DNA of 13,507 bases from Propionibacteriaceae bacterium UBA6238. Its GTDB lineage: Bacteria; Actinomycetota; Actinomycetes; Propionibacteriales; Propionibacteriaceae. The notes beneath the pieces are model-generated. The model had not been told where the DNA came from, ran no database searches, and worked only from the letters and a program-made list of their open reading frames with translations. The stretch spans positions 1 to 13,507 of the forward strand of contig DJWE01000073.1 in the NCBI GenBank assembly GCA_002441465.1. Reading direction: 5' to 3'. The position numbers were made by a program, and so were the translations under genes. Below, piece by piece: positions 1 to 5,223 of this stretch. Positions within the stretch are counted from its first letter, which is position 1, and every line of letters starts with the position of its first letter.

Positions 1-664
1 GTTTCGACTCCGCGGCATCCCAATCGCCGCGGCCGACCTCCATCAGGAAGGCCTGCATGTCCCGAAGGATCGCCGCTTCCAGGTCCTTCTCCAGGAAGCT
101 GTCCTTGAGGCCGAGCGCGTCCAGGATCAGCGGATCGCGGAACGTGTCCCGCGGGACGCCAGAGCCCTCCGGGATCTGGGCGTTGGCGATCTCGCGCCGC
201 TCGTATGCCTTGCGTTCGATTGCAGTCCGCAGTTCCCGGACGCTGAGGTGCTTGGCTGCCGCCTCGTCGGCATAGAACGCCCGGGCAGCTTCCGACTTGA
301 CGGCTACAAGGGCCTTCACATGCGTCCAGCTCAACTGGTGCGCCAACTCCGACACTCGCGCGAAGTCGGGGAACTGGCGCGCGAAACTCACCATCCTGCT
401 GAGGTTCGACGGATCGAAGCCGGCCCCGAACCGGGCGCCCAATTCTTGCCCCAGCGAGGCAAGAATCTCCCGCCCGTAGTCGGCTCGACCATTGCGGAGC
501 GTGTTTACCGAGATCGCTCGCCCGACCAGCCAGTACGTCACGGTGAGCGCGGCGTTGACCTGGACGGCCGCGACCCGACGGCCCTGCTCCACCAGTGCCA
601 CCACATAGGCGACGAATGCCTCGCCGTCCTGGGGGACGTCATCCGTGGGCACCAGTTCGCTCAT
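1..664 (-). CDS. DUF1016/YhcG-type PDDEXK nuclease-family protein, N-terminal part (cut by window edge)
   Basis: The reading frame is open from ATG at 664 to the left edge, giving 221 residues. Residues about 15-110 match the DUF1016 N-terminal domain: YWLVGRAI (44-51), DYGREILASLGQEL (62-75), GFDPSNLSRMVSFARQFPD (82-100). Residues 111-150 carry the family's LSW..V..L...K.E.AR.FY..EA and SVREL segments. Residues about 174-208 (FRDPLILDALGL...EKDLE.AIL.DMQAFLMEVG) lead into the PDDEXK nuclease domain, whose catalytic residues would lie beyond the window. ATG at 664 is preferred over ATG at 667 because the AAGGAG element is 4 bases from it and only 1 base from the other. Family members occur beside restriction systems and on islands; their exact biochemical role is not settled. 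The gene follows the ArdC-like gene after 90 bp, and a palindrome lies in that gap and again inside the coding region. Confidence 0.85.
   Translation of the reverse strand, partial: MSELVPTDDVPQDGEAFVAYVVALVEQGRRVAAVQVNAALTVTYWLVGRAISVNTLRNGRADYGREILASLGQELGARFGAGFDPSNLSRMVSFARQFPDFARVSELAHQLSWTHVKALVAVKSEAARAFYADEAAAKHLSVRELRTAIERKAYERREIANAQIPEGSGVPRDTFRDPLILDALGLKDSFLEKDLEAAILRDMQAFLMEVGRGDWDAAESK
442..466. repeat. Intragenic copy of a 25-bp palindrome (ATTCTTGCC-N7-GGCAAGAAT)
   Basis: Perfect 9-bp arms at 442-450 and 458-466, spacer 451-457. It sits in the DUF1016 coding sequence and encodes residues 67-75 (ILASLGQEL). The codons here (ATT, CTT, CAA, GAA, TTG) are A/T-ending or A/T-rich in a gene that otherwise strongly prefers G/C at third positions. 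The same arms, the same 7-base spacing and a 14-base identical stretch (CCCAATTCTTGCCC, 438-451) recur at 687-715. An auxiliary operator for a dimeric regulator is the simplest reading. Confidence 0.7.
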
Positions 665-674
665 CATGCTCCTT

Positions 675-684
675 GTCGATCGAC
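675..684. repeat. Short perfect palindrome GTCGATCGAC
   Basis: A 10-bp perfect palindrome lies between the upstream 25-bp palindrome and the ribosome binding site of the DUF1016 gene. It is short enough to be chance in GC-rich DNA. Its only interest is its position in the leader. Confidence 0.25.
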
Positions 685-690
685 GACCCA

Positions 691-715
691 ATTCTTGCCC
701 GGGTGGGGCAAGAAT
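691..715. promoter_or_regulatory. Upstream copy of the 25-bp palindrome, candidate operator of the DUF1016 gene
   Basis: ATTCTTGCC (691-699) and GGCAAGAAT (707-715) are perfect inverted arms with a 7-base spacer. The arms extend to 10 bp (691-700 and 706-715). The element ends 26 bases before the DUF1016 start at 664 and lies wholly in the 90-bp gap after the ArdC-like gene. No T-run follows on either strand, so a rho-independent terminator is unlikely. Recurrence with identical geometry 249 bp downstream inside the gene favours a protein-binding site. Possible ligands are the AlpA-like HTH protein or the DUF1016 protein itself; neither is shown by the sequence. Confidence 0.6.
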
Positions 716-754
716 GACGCCCGCACGCGTGGACCCCAGGACAGTGGCCATGGT

Positions 755-1861
755 TCAGATTTCGATGCCGGCCGCATGCACGCTGCGATCGAGCGGGATC
801 GGCCTACGGGCCTCCTCAAGGGCCCCCGGACTTGGGGAGTACGTGATCGTCTCCCACACTTCTGGCTCAGCCGGCCGGGGGGCAATCCTCGGCGATGAGG
901 ACACGCCCACCCCGAGATCTTCGGCGACCGCGTCGATCAGCCTGGTCTCGAGGTCGGCCGGCTTGGTGTGGGCCAGAATCGCATCAGCGGTCGCAATCAC
1001 CCGCGCCCCGGTCTCGGCAACGACCGTCTCGATGCCGTGCTGCGGGGTGGCAGCTTGGGTGGCCCAACCAGCGACGTAGTTGAACGTGTACTGGCTGGTG
1101 TCCAAGTGGTGCGCGGCCGCGACCACGTAGGCCACCGACTCCGCCTCCACCTCCCGACGGCCACGACACGCGCCTGCGTACGGCTCACCGGGCTCGGGAC
1201 GGATCAGCACGTGCGCCAACTCATGGGCGAGCGTCCTCACCGCCTGCGCGTCGTCGACGTCGGCACGGACCCGAACCTCAGAGCCCAGGTAGTCGGTAAG
1301 CCCATTGGCGCCGCCACAGTCGCCACGGGTGAGCTGGAAGCCCTCCGCCTCCACCAACTCGGCCAGCGAGTCCCACAGACCCGGCGGCGCCTGGCCCCGG
1401 AGCAGCGTCGGCTCCGGCGGGGACTCGACGGGTGGATCGACCTGGCTCGCGTCGAAGACGCTCACCGGGCGGACTCCGACCAACTGCCGGACGTACTGCT
1501 GTCGCCCCTCGGCGTCCCGGATCGGTTCACCCGTAAGCCGGTCGACCAGTTCGACCTTGCGGGTGACCGGGCCGAGGATCTTGATCGCCCTCTCGCCGCG
1601 GCGCACCTGGTGGCCCATCGCCTGCCAGGCCCGGTAGCCGGCGATCATCGTCGCGTCCGGCTTCTGCATCATCGTCAGCACCACGTTGTTGAAGCTGTAC
1701 CGATGCAGCTTCGACGCCATGCCCAACCACCGCTGCCAGGCGTCCTTGTCGTCCAGGTTCGCGGTCCCGTGCGCCAACTGCGCATGCAACTGCTCGACCG
1801 TCTCACGGCGGGCCTGGTCGGCGGCATCCCGTTGCTCATCTGTAGGGTTCCGGCTGGCCAT
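755..1861 (-). CDS. ArdC-like antirestriction protein with ssDNA-binding and metallopeptidase domains
   Basis: 368 residues from ATG at 1861. Residues about 18-130 match the ArdC N-terminal ssDNA-binding domain (DUF1738): W..WL.MA....RYSF.N..L...Q.P.AT..AGYRAWQ (42-80), then MGHQVRRGERAIKILGPV (82-99). Residues about 160-250 are a zinc-metallopeptidase domain of the ImmA/IrrE type: TLAHELAH (210-217) supplies His213, Glu214 and His217, and the acidic EVEAES segment (237-242) is placed to give the third ligand. ArdC proteins on mobile elements protect incoming DNA from restriction during transfer. The start overlaps the stop of the 53-residue gene (TGATG), so translation is probably coupled. 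A longer frame reaches to 1942, but those residues lie over the upstream gene and do not belong to the family. Island transfer or establishment role is inferred. Confidence 0.85.
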   Translation of the reverse strand: MASRNPTDEQRDAADQARRETVEQLHAQLAHGTANLDDKDAWQRWLGMASKLHRYSFNNVVLTMMQKPDATMIAGYRAWQAMGHQVRRGERAIKILGPVTRKVELVDRLTGEPIRDAEGRQQYVRQLVGVRPVSVFDASQVDPPVESPPEPTLLRGQAPPGLWDSLAELVEAEGFQLTRGDCGGANGLTDYLGSEVRVRADVDDAQAVRTLAHELAHVLIRPEPGEPYAGACRGRREVEAESVAYVVAAAHHLDTSQYTFNYVAGWATQAATPQHGIETVVAETGARVIATADAILAHTKPADLETRLIDAVAEDLGVGVSSSPRIAPRPAEPEVWETITYSPSPGALEEARRPIPLDRSVHAAGIEI

Positions 1862-2022
1862 CACAGGTCCGCCCGCAGCCGCCGAAACTCCTGAGCCAGC
1901 TGTTCGATCTCGGCCGGGTCGGCCCCGACAAGCTGGAGCCATGCGAGCTGCTCGAGCAGGTTGTACAGCACCAACGGCCGATCCCGGGGCGGCGTCCCGG
2001 TCGGCGTCGTATGGCCGGTCAT
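1861..2022 (-). CDS. Small hypothetical protein (53 aa) between HTH and ArdC-like genes
   Basis: ATG at 2022 overlaps the stop of the upstream HTH gene (ATGA), and its TGA overlaps the ArdC-like ATG (TGATG). These two couplings are the main evidence that it is real. The 53-residue product has a polar, Pro/Thr-rich start and then a helix-forming stretch (NLLEQLAWLQLVGADPAEIE, residues 21-40) ending in a charged tail. I do not recognise a family. It has no signal peptide or membrane segment. It could be a partner of either neighbour. Confidence 0.65.
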   Translation of the reverse strand: MTGHTTPTGTPPRDRPLVLYNLLEQLAWLQLVGADPAEIEQLAQEFRRLRADL

Positions 2023-2243
2023 GAGGCGCGCCGCCGGGAGCGCGTGTAGACCGAGGGGACGGGTCGGAACACCCGCTTCAGATCGTCGATCCGGACCCGG
2101 ATCAGCCGCCGGCCGGCGTGCACGGCCGGCAACTCCCCGGCGGCGATCCGCTGACGCAGCAGATCGACGCTCACGCTGTACAACACCGCCGCGTCTTGCA
2201 GGGAGACGAACTCCGGCTTCACTCCTGCGGCACTCATGGTCAT
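2019..2243 (-). CDS. AlpA/excisionase-like helix-turn-helix DNA-binding protein
   Basis: 74 residues from ATG at 2243, chosen because GAGGAG lies 6 bases upstream; an earlier in-frame ATG at 2264 and a later one at 2237 lack this spacing. Residues 12-58 form a MerR/excisionase-type winged helix: FVSLQDAAVLYSVSVDLLRQ (12-31) is the HTH, and IAAGELPAVHAGRRLIRVRI (33-52) the beta wing with the typical GRR..RV, followed by DDLKRVF. A basic tail (RSRRR) follows. Such small proteins act as recombination directionality factors or as repressors/activators of island genes. It is first in a three-gene overlapping unit with the 53-residue protein and ArdC-like protein. Which role it plays cannot be told from the sequence. 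Confidence 0.8.
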   Translation of the reverse strand: MTMSAAGVKPEFVSLQDAAVLYSVSVDLLRQRIAAGELPAVHAGRRLIRVRIDDLKRVFRPVPSVYTRSRRRAS

Positions 2244-2357
2244 GGCTGGCTCCTCGATCGGCATCGCCAGCGACGCGACTGGCTACCCCCTTAAGCCCAC
2301 GAAAGCGGCCGATCCGGACAGACGATCTTCGCCGCGGGTGGTGGCACGTGTGCGAGT

Positions 2358-2900
2358 GTGGGGGTCGTGGGTTCACCGCAGACACTCAGCGAGGCCGACC
2401 GCCGCGCGGTTGCCCTGTGGGCTGCAGACTGCGCCGAGCGCGTGCTGCCCCTGTTCGAAGCCGAGGCGCCATCTGATGGGCGTCCGGCGGACGCGATCGC
2501 CCGTGCCCGGGCGTTCGGCCGTGGTGAGTTGGACGCCGCAGGCCAGATCCGCCAACGCTTCGTCGCCGGCCGCGCAGCCGGTGCTGTAACCGGCCCGGCT
2601 GCGGTCGCCTCGGCCCGGTCCGCTGCCCAGGCGTCGGGTGTCGCGCACATGGGAGCCCACGCCCTGGGTGCTGCCGCCTACGCCGCCAAGGCCGCAGGAC
2701 TGGCCTCCGGCGACGATGCTGCCGATGCCGAGATCAGTTGGCAACTGGACCACATGAGCGAGCCGGTCCGCGCCGCCCTGCATCGACTCCCACCCCTCGG
2801 CGAGGACCCAGCCGGCCCGCTCGGCTCAGGACTCCTCGCCTCCGGCATCCTCGGATCGATCATCCGCAAGCTCCAGGCCGGGCTGACGGCATTGGGCTAG
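2358..2900 (+). CDS. Imm-5-like domain protein (putative immunity protein)
   Basis: 180 residues if the first GTG (2358) is used; GTG at 2367 (MGSPQT...) is nearly as good, and neither has a clear Shine-Dalgarno sequence. Residues 9-60 match the Imm-5-like pattern: LSEADRRAVALWAADCAERV (10-29), LPLFE (30-34), D.RP.DAI..ARA...GE. The rest is an alanine-rich helical bundle with small-residue repeats (A..A....H..GAAAYAAKAA, 94-113). Members of the family are annotated as putative immunity proteins by context in polymorphic toxin systems, and are also found far from any toxin. No toxin gene lies next to it here. It is divergent from the AlpA-like gene (115-bp gap) and convergent with the Nmad cluster. 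A related-looking chromosomal protein is at 12308-12829. Confidence 0.7.
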   Translation: MGVVGSPQTLSEADRRAVALWAADCAERVLPLFEAEAPSDGRPADAIARARAFGRGELDAAGQIRQRFVAGRAAGAVTGPAAVASARSAAQASGVAHMGAHALGAAAYAAKAAGLASGDDAADAEISWQLDHMSEPVRAALHRLPPLGEDPAGPLGSGLLASGILGSIIRKLQAGLTALG

Positions 2901-2954
2901 CTCCAAGACCTGCCGGCGGGGTCGGTCATGCCGGTCAGCGCCACGCGCGCTCGA

Positions 2955-3132
2955 TCAGCCTTGAACCCGGCCGCGACGTTCGACCTCGCCAGTGAAGCGA
3001 TCCAGCACCTCGCCCAGGTCGTCCAAGTAGCCGTCCGCGGGCCTGACCGTCGATGACGTCCTGCACACCGTAGGCGGCCTCGGCGATGCCTCCGGTGATT
3101 GCGGCAAGGGTGTCTGACGCACGGCCGAGGTC
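2955..3132 (-). pseudogene. C-terminal remnant of an ADP-ribosylglycohydrolase (DraG-like), frameshifted
   Basis: Directly after the Nmad3-like stop codon and in the same frame, the minus strand reads LGRASDTLAAITGGIAEAAY followed by GV. This matches the conserved C-terminal G(G/x)DSDT.AAI.G.IAEA.YG block of ADP-ribosylglycohydrolases, whose Asp residues bind catalytic metal. The frame then loses sense, and a +1 shift near 3050 restores YLDDLGEVLDRF and a TGA at 2955-2957. This is the usual family ending (...YLD..L..VLD.F). About four fifths of the gene, including the N-terminal metal-binding motif, is absent. I conclude a decayed remnant left by a deletion whose junction lies close to 3133. 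A sequencing error could explain the frameshift but not the missing N-terminus. Confidence 0.65.
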
Positions 3133-3942
3133 CTACGGCGAGACCGAACTCCTTGCGGGTGTGGTCGTGGAGATGAGGACGCGTGCCCAGTCCCGGACGG
3201 CCGGGCTCCCGGCGATAACGAACTCCTGGCCCTTGGCGGCCGACTGGAAGTAGCCGTCCCGGATGCTCGCCGGGGAGTGGTAGCTGATCGGAGCCGACCG
3301 CATCCAGTCGAGCAACCGCCAACGGGACTGGGCGAGTCCCGTTGCGGTGAGCACGCGGTCCTCGCGATAGTCCAGGACACCCGACCCCGGCCCGTCGATG
3401 CCGTCCGCCCGGGCGCTGGCCAGATAGAGCGTGTTGTTCGGCAGTGGCGCGGGATTCTCGGCGTGGGGGTGCCAGGGATAGTCACGGATCCGGTCACCGT
3501 GGACGATCTCCCCGATCTGCAGGTAGCCGAACACGATGTGCTGGGTCGGCGCCGTTCGCACGTAACGCAGCCGGCCGTCGGGCGCGTACTCGGTCTGGCG
3601 GAAACGACCGAAGAACAGGAACAGGTCGCCCACGCCCACGCCTTGATTACCCAGATGGGTCTGGGCCGCGCCGGTCTGCCCGAACGCGGGCACCCAACCC
3701 GGGGCACGACCAGGTCGCAGGTCGGGATCGAGATGGCAACAACCGTCGGCGGTGTGCGGGTCGCCACCCAGTTCCACGATCAGCCGGGAGTAGGACAGCT
3801 CCCCGTGCCTCAGGTCGGCGAAGCGGCAGCCCGACTCCGAGGTCGGGATCGGCAGCGACAGCAACGTGCCGTCGGGAAGGATCGGGCTAGGGATCCGGCC
3901 GTACTGGGAGTCGAAACCCTTGCGGGACAACACGACCTTCAC
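3133..3942 (-). CDS. Nmad3-like protein (nucleotide modification associated domain 3)
   Basis: 269 residues from GTG at 3942. This start gives MKVVLSRKGFDS, as usual for the family, has AGAGGTG 4 bases upstream, and overlaps the Nmad2-like stop as GTGA; ATG at 3957 would add five unrelated residues. Visible family blocks are SRKGFDSQYGRIPSPILPDG (6-25), CCHLDPDLRP (68-77), GDLFLFFGRF (105-114), HIVFGYLQIGEI (135-146), HPH (158-160) and GQEFVI (238-243). The conserved Cys, His and Asp residues suggest a metal-bound or catalytic centre. The family was named from comparative genomics for association with nucleic-acid base-modification systems; its activity is not established. The last ten residues (TPARSSVSP) look unlike a natural end and abut the ADP-ribosylglycohydrolase remnant, so the C-terminus may be set by a deletion junction. 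Confidence 0.8.
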   Translation of the reverse strand: MKVVLSRKGFDSQYGRIPSPILPDGTLLSLPIPTSESGCRFADLRHGELSYSRLIVELGGDPHTADGCCHLDPDLRPGRAPGWVPAFGQTGAAQTHLGNQGVGVGDLFLFFGRFRQTEYAPDGRLRYVRTAPTQHIVFGYLQIGEIVHGDRIRDYPWHPHAENPAPLPNNTLYLASARADGIDGPGSGVLDYREDRVLTATGLAQSRWRLLDWMRSAPISYHSPASIRDGYFQSAAKGQEFVIAGSPAVRDWARVLISTTTPARSSVSP

Positions 3943-4676
3943 CGCACACCTCTGCACGCCCGAGCCGTGCGGTCGGTGACAGCCGGCGTTGTCCGGCGTC
4001 CCGGCGCGTCACTGAACAGACCGGCCCAGCTTCCGTTGAGCAGGGCCTCCAACTCCCGGATCGCCTCGGAGGAGTGGTTCGAACTGTGGCCCCTACCGTG
4101 GTGCAGCTGATGCTCCAGCGGAATGTAGGGAGCATCCGTGCCGAAGTAGATGAAGTGGTCGGACGCCAGCACGTAGCGACCGCCCAGGTCATGGCGCATG
4201 TTGTTCGCGTCCTCGCGGTCGCCGTCGGAATGGGTGCAGGGCACGACCTGGTGGGCGGTCGCCGGATCGTTGCTCGTGTAGATCGCGTCCCCGTGCCAGC
4301 ACGCATCGGCAGAAGTGACGCCCCGTCCGCGGCGGGGACGCTTCTCGGGGTGCTCCTCAAAGTAGGACTCGTGGTCGAGCACGTCGGTGACCTGCATCAC
4401 GTAGACGACCGATCGACGCAGACGATCCGGCAGCGAGGCACCGGCCAGCCCGATCACCCACAGGTTCTGCGCTCGGACGAAGCCGGGCTCGGCGCTGCGA
4501 AGCTCGCGAAGGACGGCGTAGCCGGACTCACGCAACAGCCGGGCGCCGACCGCCCGCCGAATCGCGGGCTTGCAGCACGCAAGCGTGCACAACCCGAAGA
4601 ACGGATTCGGAGCGAACCCCGAATCGGTCGCGACCACATAGCTGAACAGTGCGCCGATGCTGTTCCGCGGCGCCAA
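3939..4676 (-). CDS. Nmad2-like protein (nucleotide modification associated domain 2)
   Basis: 245 residues from a TTG start at 4676, with GGAGG at 4685-4689 (8-base spacing). The frame is open back to 4856, but upstream residues are low-complexity and not family-like, so the TTG start is preferred; a start further up is not excluded. Family blocks: FSYVVATDSGFAPNPFFGLC (11-30), TLACCKP (31-37), VVYVMQVTDVLDHESYF (90-106), WHGDAIY (127-133), a His/Asp/Asn-rich stretch around 148-163, then GGRYVLASDHFIYFG (165-179). Conserved Cys30, Cys34-35 and His/Asp pairs suggest metal binding. Nmad2 proteins are linked by gene context to nucleic-acid modification systems; no reaction is established. Its TGA overlaps the Nmad3-like GTG (GTGA), so the two are almost certainly translated together. 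Residues after about 222 look unconserved. Confidence 0.8.
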   Translation of the reverse strand: MAPRNSIGALFSYVVATDSGFAPNPFFGLCTLACCKPAIRRAVGARLLRESGYAVLRELRSAEPGFVRAQNLWVIGLAGASLPDRLRRSVVYVMQVTDVLDHESYFEEHPEKRPRRGRGVTSADACWHGDAIYTSNDPATAHQVVPCTHSDGDREDANNMRHDLGGRYVLASDHFIYFGTDAPYIPLEHQLHHGRGHSSNHSSEAIRELEALLNGSWAGLFSDAPGRRTTPAVTDRTARACRGVR

Positions 4677-4980
4677 ACCGAGCGCCTCCGGTGCGCGCGC
4701 TCCGACCTGCCCCGCAGAGGATGGGTCGGCCGTCGCGGGCGCCGGCCCGGCGTCGCCGGGCGCCCTTCTCCGGATCGCATCCGTGGCCACGCCCGCGGTG
4801 GGCGGACCACACGGCGCCTGCGATTGACCGCTGGGACTCTCACCGACCACGGCCACATCCTGCCGCGTCGATCCGACAGTGCGCGTGCCATCCGGGAGTT
4901 GTGGGGGTCCTCCACCGGGGCGACCAAGCCGGTCGAGCGAAGAAGTCGCTGTCTGCTAAGGGAACGCTAAGGGAACGAGC
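4677..4980. other. About 300-bp stretch without a convincing gene, upstream of the Nmad2-like gene
   Basis: The minus-strand frame of the Nmad2-like gene stays open to 4856, but the residues are Ala/Pro/Arg-rich without family similarity. The plus strand has only shadow frames. The stretch should contain the promoter of the Nmad2-Nmad3 unit. I cannot point to a convincing -35/-10 pair. The right third holds the tandem repeat at 4955-4976. Confidence 0.5.
4955..4976. repeat. Tandem direct repeat of GCTAAGGGAAC, two copies
   Basis: Two perfect adjacent copies (4955-4965 and 4966-4976) of an 11-bp unit, 60 bp from the tRNA-Ser 3' end. The 11-bp period is close to one helical turn, which would put both copies on the same DNA face. 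Adjacent direct repeats beside a tRNA target resemble integrase arm-type binding sites of tyrosine-recombinase elements. This role is inferred from position and spacing only. Confidence 0.65.
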
Positions 4981-5034
4981 CGAAACCAGAACCGGCCCTG
5001 ACAGGATATCTAGCCTAGTCAGAGCCGGTTTCGG
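4980..5034 (-). terminator. Long hairpin directly after tRNA-Ser (terminator and/or part of att region)
   Basis: The outer arms CCGAAACC (4980-4987) and GGTTTCGG (5027-5034) are perfectly complementary. The inner arms 4994-5002 and 5018-5026 pair with one wobble, and the stem can extend through AGG/CCT towards the loop, leaving a 4-6-base one-sided bulge. The hairpin begins 1 base after the encoded CCA of the tRNA, so on the minus strand it is placed to end the tRNA transcript. There is no T-run after it. It could instead, or also, belong to the recombination site. Confidence 0.55.
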
Positions 5035-5035
5035 A

Positions 5036-5123
5036 TGGCGGAGGATACGAGATTCGAACTCGTGAGGGCGTGAACCCAACCCGCTTTCCAAGCGAGCGCC
5101 ATAGGCCTCTAGGCGAATCCTCC
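5036..5123 (-). tRNA. tRNA-Ser (anticodon GGA), CCA encoded
   Basis: The minus-strand sequence folds as a class II tRNA. The acceptor stem is GGAGGAT (5117-5123) with ATCCTCC (5040-5046), discriminator G at 5039 and encoded CCA at 5036-5038. The anticodon stem CTCGC/GCGGG encloses the loop TTGGAAA (5085-5091), giving anticodon GGA at 5087-5089, which reads UCC and UCU serine codons. A long variable arm with a GGG/CCC stem follows, as required for tRNA-Ser, and the T arm is ACGAG-TTCGAAT-CTCGT. The island candidate begins at its 3' end. Confidence 0.95.
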
Positions 5124-5130
5124 GCCGAGA

Positions 5131-5136
5131 AGGATA
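5131..5136 (-). promoter_or_regulatory. Putative -10 element (TATCCT) of tRNA-Ser
   Basis: On the minus strand TATCCT lies 7 bases before the first base of the tRNA, which is the right distance for a -10 hexamer. No good -35 hexamer is found 16-18 bases further upstream; a perfect TTGACA at 5177-5182 is about 40 bases away and too distant to pair with it. Confidence 0.4.
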
Positions 5137-5223
5137 CCGGCAGAGTCGTGTCGAACTCCAACCGGGCGTCCGCCCTTGTCAACAGCGGGTCACGCAGGCG
5201 GGCGCACACTCCGAAGAGCCCGG

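Larger units (their letters stand above)
1..5035. mobile_element. One end of a genomic island at the 3' end of tRNA-Ser
   Basis: The block left of the tRNA-Ser gene contains only accessory-type genes: DUF1016/YhcG-type protein, ArdC-like antirestriction protein, AlpA/excisionase-like HTH protein, Imm-5-like protein, Nmad2/Nmad3-like pair and a broken ADP-ribosylglycohydrolase. The DNA to the right is housekeeping. tRNA 3' ends are established integration targets of tyrosine recombinases, and the tRNA's 3' end (with encoded CCA at 5036-5038) faces this block. The island call is an inference: I see no integrase and no second copy of the tRNA 3' end in the window, so the other boundary must lie to the left of base 1 if the call is right. 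Confidence 0.6.

Noticed and set aside
691..715. Palindrome read as a rho-independent terminator after the ArdC-like gene
   Set aside because: No T-run follows, and the same element recurs inside a coding sequence.
248..898. Long plus-strand open frames at 248-898, 645-1079 and 968-1894
   Set aside because: They are antisense to the DUF1016 and ArdC-like genes, cross gene boundaries and have Arg/Pro/His-rich products without domains; they are shadows of GC-rich coding DNA.
3277..4970. Plus-strand open frames at 3277-4110 and 4074-4970
   Set aside because: Antisense to the Nmad2/Nmad3-like genes, which have recognisable family motifs on the minus strand.
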